From contig OU612069.1 in the NCBI GenBank assembly GCA_914767715.1, forward strand, positions 14,135,387 through 14,195,386: a stretch of DNA of 60,000 nt. Direction: 5' to 3'. This document shows positions 46,540 to 58,700 of the stretch, piece after piece. Numbering within the stretch: the first letter of the stretch is position 1; the number at the start of each line of letters is the position of its first letter. The position numbers and the translations under genes were made by a program. The notes beneath the pieces are model-generated. The model was given only the letters and a program-made list of their open reading frames with translations. It was not told the origin of the DNA and did not search any database. This stretch comes from Membranipora membranacea. Its lineage: Eukaryota; Bryozoa; Gymnolaemata; Cheilostomatida; Membraniporidae.

Positions 46540-49500
46540 TCATATCACAGAATTTGGCTTTTTCATATCCGAGACTTTGTCTTTAGGACGACAGAGTCGG
46601 TATAGCCTCAGAAATATAAACTCTATAAACTCGTAGAACGTGAGGAAACTGGCTCCAACACAAAGTCCAAGAGATCCACCAATGTTAGCTAAAATAAGAA
46701 AGCGGATTGTTCATCGTTCCAAGTAAAACCAAAAACTTCAAAGGAATTAGGATATAACAATGAAGGGAAGGCTAGGCTTATTATTGTGCCTACAGCAACT
46801 GAAATAATGCACAAACACGCTCATACAGACAGAGTGGGCTAGCGGTAACAATCTAATAAGGTGTTTAATTCCAGGTTTCAGTTTGGAATTGACTGTCTGG
46901 TCATGTTTAATGTTGCTTTTTCCATCCAGCCACATAGATGACGGCAATTGCATTGTGCACCCATATACAACAGTTTACACCGCATGTTTACAATTACAAA
47001 ACAACTAGCCCTCTACATTATACAGTAACTTACATATGAGAGATAGCTCATCAATCGCAGGATCTTCATCTATCCTTGTATAAGACATCTTATTATAGAA
47101 TATATCTATCGCCACCATGTTATCTCGCATGTATTCTATGGAGGCTGTAACAAAAATTAGTTCACATGGTCATACCTTGGACCTCCTTACAAGTCTCTTG
47201 CAGCAGAATTCAAATACTGGACACTCATCAAGCCTACCCACTGTGAAACATATCATTGATGCTTTTAATGCAGTCTTTAAATATGTTGTTTACAAACGCA
47301 AATTACACAAATGTCAAAATATTACACACAATATAAAGAGAGCATGTTTGATAAGGAGTTATCGTCTTAATGTCAAAGAGGACACAACTCTCAATATTAG
47401 AGACAATTATTTTTCTCATTTCATTCAGAAACTGAAACAGATAATAGAGAATGTTGCAATGCCAGTATAATGTTGAGCCACCACATGCAAGCTACCTCAG
47501 CAGTGTGCATGATCAAGGGAACCAAAGGCCAAGCGAGAAGTAGCAATGTTAATAATAAAAAAAGTTCCATATTAGGCTTACCAATATTAGCTATACTTTG
47601 CTTCTTGATCCCATGTTTGCTCGGGAACTTGTAGTTAGTCACACTGGCTGAGTACTGAGATTCCACACATGGGTCTGCACAAGAACAGCTAGACAAGCCT
47701 TCTGGGTCACTGACAAAGGAACCTGTAGAATATAACAGTTGGAAGTTGTACTTCTGGGATTGAAGATAAAATAATTGTATCATCGTCGCATCAAAATTCG
47801 AGAAAGCGTTGACATTGGCTTAAAGTTACAAACTTATCAACAAAAGGTAAACTCAGCAAAAGGCTGGGGATATCCGGGCTTAAGTAAATGCATCAAAGGT
47901 TTTTTTAAGGAGATAGATAAACACCAAATACTACCAACAATATGTCTAGCAGGATTAAAAATGCATCCACCTGCTTACTTCAGAATGATCATATCAATGT
48001 TACTCACCTAAGGCTGGTTGAGAGCAGTTGAGCATGGTGGGCAGTAAGCAGAGGTCTGTGCCATTTAAAGCTTCAAAATAGAATAATATGTAACTGTAAC
48101 TCTTTGTCGTGAATAAACGCGTATTTATATGTTGCATAATCATTTTAATGAGATAACCATTTTACTGTTGCTGCAGGCTATCATGTATTTTGAGTTGCTT
48201 TCTCTCGGGTGTTGCTGGCAACTCCATTACCCATAGCGATGATATATAGTTTAGGTTCTTAGACTCAGTTGTATCCAACAATCGAACACCTGTTAATTAG
48301 ATCAAGTGTGATCCAGTCTGCCTTCAGTTGGTGTTGCTCCTCCTTCCCCGATAAACCATAGTGGAGGGAAGCGAGCAACTGGAACGCAGGCAATTTAAAA
48401 AAAACTTGATCTGCATTTTAGTAATGTAATTGCAATCTCTAGTCTCTATTGATCGGCCTGAACAAATTTCGATCCATGGAAATAGCTCCCGGTTTGCACT
48501 GAGCTCAACGGTTCAATTGGCGCTGAGCTGTGCAAAGTACAGGGAGCTGACGTGGCCGCAGTTATCATGTGTGAATATTTCGAGGGTGAGCCGAGAGGCA
48601 ACAACTCAACTCAAGCACAAAATTTACATGAAAACACTGTAGATACTAGGAAGAGTTTTCATACCTGGCTGTAACAGATCTCTACAGCCACACTTATTGA
48701 TCACATATGCTGCTTTACACTCAACTATACAGGCTGAGTAGGAGTAGTTTTGGTAGTAATGTAGAGGGTTGGGCTTGAGATGAGTGTCAAAACAATCGGA
48801 TAGCCCCTCATCAGCTGGTGGTGGGTATTTGTTAAACTGAAAATAAAAAAGAAACTGACATCACAAAACTCTTATACATACATATTTCACTTTTAACTCA
48901 TGCATCATCTAATTCTATGCCAATGAATTTTTATAGTCATGAAAAATTGCATGCATGGGTAATTGTTAATGGTATAGTTAGATAGATCAAATTTGATCCA
49001 AACTGTCGGCAATTCAGGGCGACCCTTTCTACTTGTAAGCCAGCAGTTCAAAGGGGAGTAACTCCAAATGCAGGCGAACTGGATTGTACTTGATTTACGG
49101 TGAAGTAGTCTCCCTCCAGACTCTTGGGTCCTGCCAAACGGCCCCCGTGCAGTTGACCAAGTTTGGTCTATTTTCCTACACTTGGAGTTGGTCACTCTGC
49201 AGGCCTGCGGTGTGAAGAGTGGAAGGGAGCAACCAGAGCGCAGGCAATTTGGACTGTACTTGATCTATGATGAACTAGTCTGAGCCCCCAGACTCTTACC
49301 CCTGCCCGACGGACTCCCGTGAAGTAGACTTAATTTGGTCCAGTTGCCTACTTTTGGAGTTGCTCCCCTCCACTGGTCACGTCTGAGGTCTGCGGCATGA
49401 GCAGCGGGAGGGAGCAAATGGAGTGCAGGCAATTGGATTAAACTTGATCTAATTTTAAAGAAAGACTGCCTTTCTGAATCATTTGACAGGTTGTCCTCTG

Positions 49501-52500
49501 TATTGAATATCGAATATTGAATTTAAATTATTTAATATGATTCAACAAAGCTCCAAATATTTAATGTAAACTATGAACTCTTTAAAATTATAATGCCTAT
49601 TGTCCTTTGATCAATCTACTAACATAGCTTAATCAAGCCATTGATCCACAGGCCCTAAACTGTTTTAATCCGTACTTTGGATAATAGTTGGTACATTGTG
49701 TATTTTGATAATGAATTTTGTGAATTCAAGTTTTAAAATGTAGATTTCAATTATTTTAATCCAATAATTTAGAAATTGAGAAACAAAATATGGCATTCTT
49801 TGTGTTAATATCCCCTAAATCTTATTCAAAATCACTGGACTGAAAGCTGCTTACTCACATTCAGAGGCAAAATAAGCAGCAGACATCACAATTATATTAT
49901 GATCATGTGTATTACCGATTTCATAGGCAAATCAAGCTATGCACCTAACATGCTCCCCAGTCCCTCAACTATAGAAATTAAATTCTTGTCACTCGTTCCT
50001 TGGCCTAAATGAATTAATCTATACTCTATCGATGAGAGAAATATTTTCAAATGCATGATCAGGGCACGCGAAGTAATAGTCTATGTAGCTATGCAACATT
50101 AGCCTTCTCTTTTGTAATAGGGGCACCAACCAAAAAAAGTCGAATACAACATACCTCAGATTTTCCCAAGGCAAAGCTAGACTGGAACCCTGGAGAAGCA
50201 CCATAAGATAACTCAGTCACAACAGGCACTTCATGTGGCTCATGTAGAACTACCTGCAAAACAAAGACAATAACAATGGATGTCAGTATACGCTAACAAG
50301 TTGCTTATAAGGTACAATAGACATGCAGAATTGCAATCGGTGGATTGTGTAGGAAAGTCGGTGTTATTGCTAGACTCTGATTAGCCAAAACATTACAATG
50401 GAATTCTTATGTTCTGTGGACTGGAACCCGCAACACTACGACACCAATCGCCTGGCAATGACAGGCAAGACGTATCCAATTGCGCAATCTCCCCATATCC
50501 GACACTGTTTGTCTAAAAATACTTAAGAATTTCCAAAGCTGCAACTCTGCATACACAGTTTAATGAAAGAATTACATCTGCCTGACATCTCAGAGAGTTC
50601 AAGAGCTATGTTTGCTACATTTTTGCACCGAAATCAGTCAATGTTATGGTGAAAATGAGATGGCGTAATCTCAATTGGTTAGCTCGCTTGCTATCTATTG
50701 CCAGGTGTTTGATGCCACAGGAGTTGAGTTCCCGCACCTAGCACCCTTGGGTGTATATTTCTCCTCAGAACAGTTCTGATAGCGTCATAGCATAAATATG
50801 AACACTCACTCATAAAAGGTGAACCATCTTTCCTACTTACCGAAAAGCCCTCAGATAAAGAGAATGGACCTGTAGTGTATTCCTCGACCTGAGCGTCCAA
50901 AATGAATTGTATCCCTCCCGTCTTCCCTGGTGATTTAGCTTTAATTTCTCCTTTTGTGTTGAATTGGAAACAATACCCTGAAAATTGGAAATAGATCGAT
51001 GGAATTTTGTCGAATTTATATTCAAGCAGGAAAGCTTTGGTCAGCTTTTAAAATTCTATGAGTCTCACAACATTTCCATTAAATTCAACAATGTGATAGC
51101 ACTTTCTGTGGATTGCAATCTTAGATTTATCAGTAGGCAGCAGTTACAGTCTCAGTCTTATGATTGATAATGAGGCTAATTCAGTCAACTTAGAATTCAT
51201 GGCAAATAGTAATCTAATACACAGTCTGAGCCCCCAAGACTGTTGTTCCTCGCCTGACACCCCCCCCCCCCCAAATGAACAAATTGCTCTCACCTTGATC
51301 TGTTGGTAATGTTATTAAATGCTCAGAGCAATCCACCCTGACTTCTTCTATTGAGCACAAAACAAATGTACTATTAAGTTTGTGTGCGGCCCGACGCAAA
51401 AACTCATCTGTATCATTGTGTGTTAGGCCGGCTATTGCAGTCAAATTGGAATTGGTGTCCCATTCATATCTGAAACGATAAGCATTGGGAGATGAATATA
51501 AACTTTATTTTGAGCCAGCAGATTGGTCTGCAATGCTAACTGCTGGCAGGGCTTGAATTATATCACAATTTCAGAAAACTTTGAGAGCCTGTGTAGGACT
51601 TCCACGTTTTTCCCTGTCACCTATGTTGTGTAGGTGAAAAAATTGTAGTCTGGCTTCTGGAACCTAGAATTGATCCTCTTATGACATCTTGTAAGATGTA
51701 ATAGAGTTATCAATTGACAGGCAAGATAGGGCATATCTCTTGTACATCACTCAGTGGACTTTTAGAAGTAGTACCCGAGGCCAAAAAGCGAGATTTAGGC
51801 CACAATTTTCTAGACCATTTACAAATATACAAACTTGAAGCCAACACAGTTTTGTAAGTTGAGGAGTTCTTGCTCTATGGGGAACTTCATTCTGAAAAAT
51901 ACATGTATCAAAAATCACTTATCACATTAACCTAGTCTAAAAAAGAGTTGTCCTGATCCAACTTGACAGTACCATTCGATTTACACGGATACATAAATAC
52001 TTACTTCCCAGCCGGAGGAGGCAACTCCCCCGCCAATCCATAAAGATCATCAAAGATATCGAATATTGCCTCAGAGCCCAAATCCACACTGCTAGCGTTA
52101 AGCTCACTCCCTAACCACATGTTCTGGTTGCAAATTGTCACTGTAGGAAACTGCGAAACAAATCATGATGACTTGAATATTCAAAAATTTGCTATTTTTC
52201 ATTTGCTGACCTGTTTGATAATTAAACTAGCTCTAACTACCTAACTTCTAAGAATTTAATGAGCCAAAAGTTAATTTAATCGTGAAAATAATTAAACTAA
52301 CTTACTTGATTCTGAGTTTAATGAGTCAAAACTCAATTTAGTCTTAATAAATTTTCTGAGGGTTGTTGAACCTAAGGTGGCAATAGGGTTCATATAAATG
52401 AATGCCAACAGGCTAAACACCCTAGGAAAGGCACTATACATTATATTATGTATTCATGAATTCTGTCTTGATCAAATTCACAATTATTGCATTGATGATA

Positions 52501-53438
52501 TTTAATTTAAGATAGACACTAATTCTGAATGTTAGCAAGGGTAGCAAAATAACAATCTCCAAGTACTACAAACGCTAGAGAGCAAAGTTTTAGAGGCTGT
52601 CACTGAATTGACAGGTAGTACCACGTCTGGGAATTCCAGCGCATTGCATTCTGGGATACCAATTATAACATCTCAAGTTGGGAATTCCAAAACATTGCAT
52701 CCTGGGATACCAAATTAAATATCTCAATAAATTCAAAAGAAATGACAGATTTTATTGAGTCCCAGGTTGTAATTTGTCACTTACAGGCAGCTCCTCCGCT
52801 CTTTCCACTTTCAGTTTGGTGACCAGTTTCTTACCAACGTACTGCTTGATGAGATTGAGACATATGTATCCGAAAAAGACCAGCACTCCAACTGTGATGA
52901 TGAACCATAGTATTCTGCAATATAATTAATTTATATATAATGTAACAATAATGATCAAGGAAAAACCATGCAGACAGAAGAAGCGAAATAAGCAGGTGAA
53001 ATGCAGCCAAATTAAAATTTGCTAGAGGGCGGCCATAGGTATCCAGATTAAAATCCAAAGGAACATGTTCAAAACAATATATGTTCCTCTGTTCGTCGTA
53101 TTGGACTGGTTAGAGCTATATAGAAAGGCATTACCATATTTTATTACAAATATACCTAGCATACAGAAAACATTATCGATACATCAATAACAAGAGTGTA
53201 TTACAAGTTTTTGTCATTGATCACTGTGTATTTTTGTTGGATTTTGAAAGTTTGGGATTCCTGTTTGGAAAGTTTAGATACACAAAAAATGTGACAATGT
53301 CAGTAATGATTGAGCCTCAACTGGTTCACCTTACCTTCGGAGAACAGCTATAGTTTTAAGATGGATGAAGCGAATGCCGTGCATCGACGTCTCACTCATA
53401 AAGTCGAGCCAGTCAGCTGGTCCATCTAGAGCAGCCAT
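46540..53438 (-). CDS. DEG/ENaC (amiloride-sensitive-type) cation channel subunit 3, 475 aa, 11 exons
   Basis: Exons in coding order: 53335-53438, 52785-52914, 52005-52150, 51294-51469, 50841-50977, 50155-50253, 48665-48836, 48008-48070, 47582-47722, 47034-47144 and 46540-46688. They total 1428 bases with an intact frame. Nine of 11 exons have exactly the same length as in gene 1; exon 3 is 3 bases shorter and the last exon 21 bases longer. Features: TSMHG gating motif (residues 20-21); TM1 after RILWFIITVG; FPTVTICN at the start of the ectodomain; CIVECKAAY and NKCGCRD cysteines; GAS selectivity filter at 438-440; serine at the degenerin position; and a lysine-rich tail (KDKVSDMKK). It is a paralogue of gene 1 and may assemble with it in a heterotrimer (inference). 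Confidence 0.95.
48296..48420. mobile_element. Foldback repeat family A, copy 2
   Basis: Arms gatccagtctgcc-n-ttgctcctcc and the complement-like gcaactggaacgcaggcaatt, with a short centre (ccccgataaaccatag). It lies in intron 7 of DEG/ENaC gene 3. Confidence 0.65.
48980..49455. mobile_element. Cluster of about three family A foldback elements
   Basis: Successive copies at about 48980-49100, 49155-49270 and 49325-49455 share gtttgatcca or equivalent, gttgctccc, ggagggagcaa, gtgcaggcaatt and acttgatct words. Linker sequence between them also recurs (agtctgagcccccagactctt), and a related stretch appears at 51221-51256. They lie in intron 6 of DEG/ENaC gene 3. The cluster suggests insertion of the element into itself or local amplification. 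Confidence 0.6.
50405..50480 (-). mobile_element. tRNA-like SINE head (minus)
   Basis: Read on the minus strand, the A-box-like attgcgcaattggatac and the B-box-like gcgggttccagtcc lie at tRNA-like spacing. The word gacaccaatcgcctggcaatgaca resembles the ggcagtgaatagcacgc block of the other copies. Intronic in DEG/ENaC gene 3. Confidence 0.45.
50660..50770 (+). mobile_element. tRNA-like SINE head (plus)
   Basis: The A-box-like gcgtaatctcaattggttagc and the B-box-like ggagttgagttcccgca lie at tRNA-like spacing on the plus strand, opposite in orientation to the copy 200 bases upstream. Intronic in DEG/ENaC gene 3. Confidence 0.45.
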
Positions 53439-55706
53439 GATGTATAACTGTGGATGCGTACGGAAGTGGTCGTCTGTCTAAAATGATATTGTATGCTTCA
53501 TTCAATGTTTATCCTAGAGAAGTCAAAATTATGAAAAGTTCCCCTTTTTCGCATATGCTTGAATTGTTGACACTCTTGGCTAGCTAAAATTTACTCCCAC
53601 TCATTACCTACATAAACTCTCATCTGAGCTAGCTATGATGGGTGCTAGCTAACACAAAGCCACCCCCAAGTTAGCAAAACTGAACTCAGCTTTTATTTAC
53701 AGCTATATTTGATACCAACCTGTTCAGCTCAAGTCACTTCTTTCTCTGGTTAGCTAAATGAGAATGGTATGTGTTGCCAGCTGTATATGAACATGCAATC
53801 CTGGATCAGGCAGCTGTTTCTGAATTTAAAGTGCTATGCCTAATTGTACCAAGTACACTGGCAAATGACAATTAAGTACCAGCATTTTATATTAGCAAAG
53901 GAATGCTGAGTAACAGTCCAATAAACTTATAATAATAACAATAAGTCTGTGGTTGTTTGCCATAATTTATGTCGGCCAATAGGGCAGCGGGTCAATAATT
54001 ACTATTTACACATAGCACCTTAATTACATAAGTATCAAAAGAAAGGTTGTTAATATTGGTTAAATGTCCTTATTAATAATTATACTTATGTATCATACTA
54101 ATTATCGAACAAGCATTGATTTTAATGGACTATCATGTATTCCCAGGTGAAAATTATTGCCAATGATTGGCAGTCGCAATAAAAAATCCAAATCATAATT
54201 TGCTATTGCAATGTTTGTGTTTCTCATTCCAACCTGCAATTTAGCCAGCTGGAATTAAACTCACCTTGTATTAGGAGTATCAATATCAATATCACCATAT
54301 ATTATCCAATCACAGGATGTATTAATTTTATATGTGTAACCAGTAATTGCAATAGGGCTTGTGTAATAAGTAGTATAGTAATTATTTTTGTGTTTCATTA
54401 TATATACCAAAAAAAAACATTTTAGATTGATGTATTGAAATGACTGACATTAAAGGGAAAAAAAAGTCCCAAAATCTATTGAAAATACAGAATAATATGC
54501 TACAGTTACTATAGATCAAACCCCGGTTCACAGGTCTTCAAAACACGTCTGTCTTCAAAACACGTCTGTCCACAGGAAAATGAAAATGTCAAAAAATTCC
54601 GTGATTAGTGTCTATATTGAAAGAAGTTTAAAAACTGTAGTTATCGCCTTCATGCAAGCAGATTTGTTTAACTATTACAATATGTTATACATGGTGATGT
54701 AATGGTAAGGATTTGAGCCTCTTGAACTGTGAGTTGCAGGGTCAGTCCGGTCACTAATCATGCTGCTAATGGAGCTCTCCGTACATAACCCCAGTTTGCC
54801 CAACCTAACCTTGTACAAGGGTACACTAAATAAATGAGCTGAATCATGTCTAAGTGAGCATTTTCTCATTGCAAATAAAGTGTATATTAAATTAAATTTC
54901 ATTATCTCAGTCATCGTTTTACCAACAACATTCCACCGATGTCAACAGTCAACCTCAGAAGGAAGACAACAATGTAACTAATCTATTAACGTGCCTCCTC
55001 ATGAAGGTATACTTGGACATTTTTTTGTTATTTTTGGTAAGTTTTAATTATTTTCCAATTTTCAACGAAGCCATGTGTTAATATTGAATTCAGTTGACCG
55101 ATTAACATTCTTATGTAACGAAACTTAGACTATGGCCTCCCAAACAGTCTAGCTAGTATTAGTATCATAGTTACATATTCATAATATTTATAGCACCCCC
55201 CACATTTAGATGTATCAATAGGGACAAACAATCTTGAATAATATTTGAAGATATTTGTGAATTCATTGATCAGATTATCGATGTCACTATGATGACAGGG
55301 TGGGCTTAGAAATAAGAATTCCATTGTCTTACTATTTTAACACTGTTTAATGTGTGTTTAACAGCATCAGCTGTCTAAAAACTTACAATATCATAGTCTG
55401 TCTGATCAAATACTACCAAAGTATTCTTCAAATAAATAAAATCAATAAGCTTTAAATCTATCAACTAATGCCATAAATTATTCATTATAAGTTGCTAAAT
55501 CTTGGTTGAAGTGTATCTTTGTTGCACAGGAAACCTGACAAGGTGTCAATCCTACAGATAATTGTTTTACCTACGTGCATCAAATTTGTGTTATTCAGCA
55601 ACCCAATAAAATAGAAAAGACCTAAACCGATTATGAAGTTTTCTGCTCAGCATAATCTCATAATCAAGCTTAACTTCCTTCATCGTATAGAATCATTATC
55701 TGCTAG
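53439..55706. other. Intergenic, no gene seen
   Basis: AT-rich sequence between the 5' end of DEG/ENaC gene 3 and the 3' end of the NIDO gene, both on the minus strand. It should contain the promoter of gene 3. A small direct repeat (cttcaaaacacgtctgtc) lies at about 54536-54571. No exon with EGF-type cysteines was found here, although I searched for a continuation of the NIDO gene. Confidence 0.5.
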
Positions 55707-58700
55707 TCAACTACAACAGTAATTGTCCATCAGATCCGTACACGTTTGTGAGCCACATGGTGAAGATGCACAATGACCAGCCTCATCATACTGACAGAAT
55801 TCGCCCTCAAATCCGTTTTCGCAATTACAGTGGGGGTTCAGTCCGCCCCCGCAAGATCCTCTCCCGTTACATAAATCTAAGCATTCCTCTTTCCTCTCTG
55901 CTCAAGTACGGAAAACATTTGATATTACAATGTATATGTTAGGTTGTATCTCGACCAGGTTTGATCCAGTTTGCCTGCACTTGGAGTAGCTTCCCCTTCA
56001 CTGATAAGCCTCTTATTGATGGAGGGGGAGTAACTGGAATGCAGGCAAAATGGATCAAACTTGCACCAGGATGTATAATTTGTCTAAGCATTCCTTTTTT
56101 CTCCTTGTTCAAGTATGGAAGGAATTTGATATTATATGTGTTTTAGTAACCTGGTATGCAGGGTTGTATCAAATGTCAATAAATTCTAAAATCAATGTCT
56201 CTAAGAACTCTCAGGTGAAAATATTCTAATGTTATTTAGAAATCCATTAGTCTAATTCAATGTTGTTGGACATATGACAATTTTTAAAACGCACCTATTG
56301 ACTCAAAACATGATGGAATAATTGTATCACATGTTATTTTACATTTAATCTGATATAGCAATAATAATATTAAAGCTGTAACATCTATTGCATAGTTTTA
56401 ATAGATGCAGATGAATTTTGCCACAGTTGCTTTAAAACTAAGATTGTTATGATTTTTATTGCACCTATACGCTCTGCTTAAATTACAGCTATTATTTGTC
56501 AATTAGAAAATTGACAGCGAATGGTTGGCTGGATGTTTCAGGTGGATTTATACAACCTGATTGCAATGTTGATAATATTGCCCAACGAGTTGATAATTTC
56601 CAAGACCACTGCCGGCAACCGAAATTAAAAATATGATCAGCTGACAGAATTACCATATTTCAGTATCCATTGACTTCAGGGTTGAGTAAATGGACTTAAC
56701 TTACCTGGTGGTGGTTCTACTGTACTTTCTGTGACCTTGAACATCCAATGACCTTTGATGTCGATATTAGAGTTGTTCTGTAACTGTGTGACGGATATGT
56801 TCATCATGGAGTACGGTAGCTCAAATACGTCAGTACCATTGAGAAACCCAACAGCTACCTACAGTCACACAAAGAAGATAAAGAAATATATATTAAATTG
56901 AACCGAATAAGCGAAACATGAGTTGCCCTAGAGTAGTACAAAACAAATAAAATTTTAGTTTTGCTGATCTCAGGGTGACTTAATGTAAGCTTGCATACAT
57001 TATAGATAGAGAAATGCTCTAAACTGACTTGAATAAGCCAATTATGAGTTGTCCTAGAGGAGTAATTTTAGGCCAAATTTTAGTTTAGCTATTTTCAAGT
57101 TGACTTTTGTTAGCTAGCACTGATTGACATGTGGTGGTGAGGGAGTTTCTATAAAGTAAAGAGGTTGAGTACTGCTTGTCAGCTAGCAAAAGATTGCACT
57201 ATTTCAACCCTGCATGAAATTTTGAGGTTTCCTCATAAAAGTACTCTACACCTTTCAGGTATTTACTCTCTATAACTGCTTTTTCCATTTGGCTAATAGG
57301 AATCATCGCATTACGTTGTAATATCTCGGAGTTACCTTGACATTTTTATTGGGACCAAAACTCCCAAAATTCTATAGTTTTCAGTTCAGTTCAGTATGAA
57401 AAGGCTGAAAGTAGCGATGACTGGAGATGTATGATCAGACCAAATTATGACAGTCAGTGTCCTTGCGGCAGATAGCTCTGATGATTGTATTGCCGATATA
57501 CATGAAACAAAAATTTGATAGTTCTTTACCTGTTCTGGTTTCTCCACATAAGGCCACATAAGCTCATCATATATCAGAGTTACATAAGTATCTACATCAT
57601 CACTAGCTATCACCATCTGGTACGTGTTATTGACCTGACACAGTAAAAGAGAATTATGATTAATGAACGAGTTACAGTTGGAAAACTCGAACTTGACCTC
57701 AATACCTCAATGGTAACAGAGTTGTGAGAGAGACATATGGTGACAAGGTCAAGGCAAGATCTTCCCTATGGACTGCTAGAGTTTTACAAGTGTTAGAAAT
57801 CACGACCCACCAAACCATCCGGACAAGGGTCACCAATTACCGATCAGCTGTTGGTTTACACCCAAAAACTAAAATGCAATTGAATTGTCCTGAGCCTGAA
57901 CTAGTCACAGGGTGGACAATTTTGAGTATCCAGTTAGTAAAGTGGTACAATATAAATGAAGGACCAGGCTAGAACTGTCATTTGTGTCAGAAGTTAACAT
58001 CTGATCATGATATCAGAAGTATAAGAATAATGCATCTAGTACAAATTCGATCATGGTGTTTCAAATTATATATTGTTTCCCCTCCCCCCTTTCCATTAAT
58101 CAGCAAACATCAGTGTGTGCAGGGATTGCACATGAGAAGTTCAAGTTCAGGCGTAAGGTTGAGCAGGTCAGCGGTTGCAGGGGGATGCAGGGTGATACAT
58201 GGGCTCTGCAAGGTCCGTGCAGGAGCGGTACAGGAGTGTTGCAGGGGTGTTGCAGGGGTGTTGCAGGGGTGTTGCAGGAGTTTGCCTGGGTGCTGTAGGG
58301 GCGGTGTAGGAGGTTGTGCAAGGGAACAGCATCTAACTATTCTCTTACCAAGTCGTTTCTCCTGCCAGAGTAGGCTCTAACTTGATCCCAGGTGGTGATC
58401 ATCGCCCACTCAGCTTTGAAGTCTGTTACAAATACTCTATTCACTGCAATCAAATTGAATATTATCATCTTGGTAATATGACTAGTTTCACAAAAGTCTG
58501 GTTTTAGAGAGGGGAGGGCTGAGGTGACTTGAAAGCATCAAGAAACTTGTTCTCAATTCAACATTTGTAATACAGAGGCATTTTACTATCGCTTATTTGA
58601 AGCTATGCATATAGATAGAACGAAACCTGGTGGCTTTGGCGGGTTTGAATTAATTGAGCTCCATTCATTTGGGTTTTCTGCTTTTAATTCACAGGACATG

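Noticed and set aside
57982-58380. 132-residue plus-strand open frame
   Set aside because: It runs through a GC-rich minisatellite and antisense to a NIDO exon. Its composition is repeat-driven.
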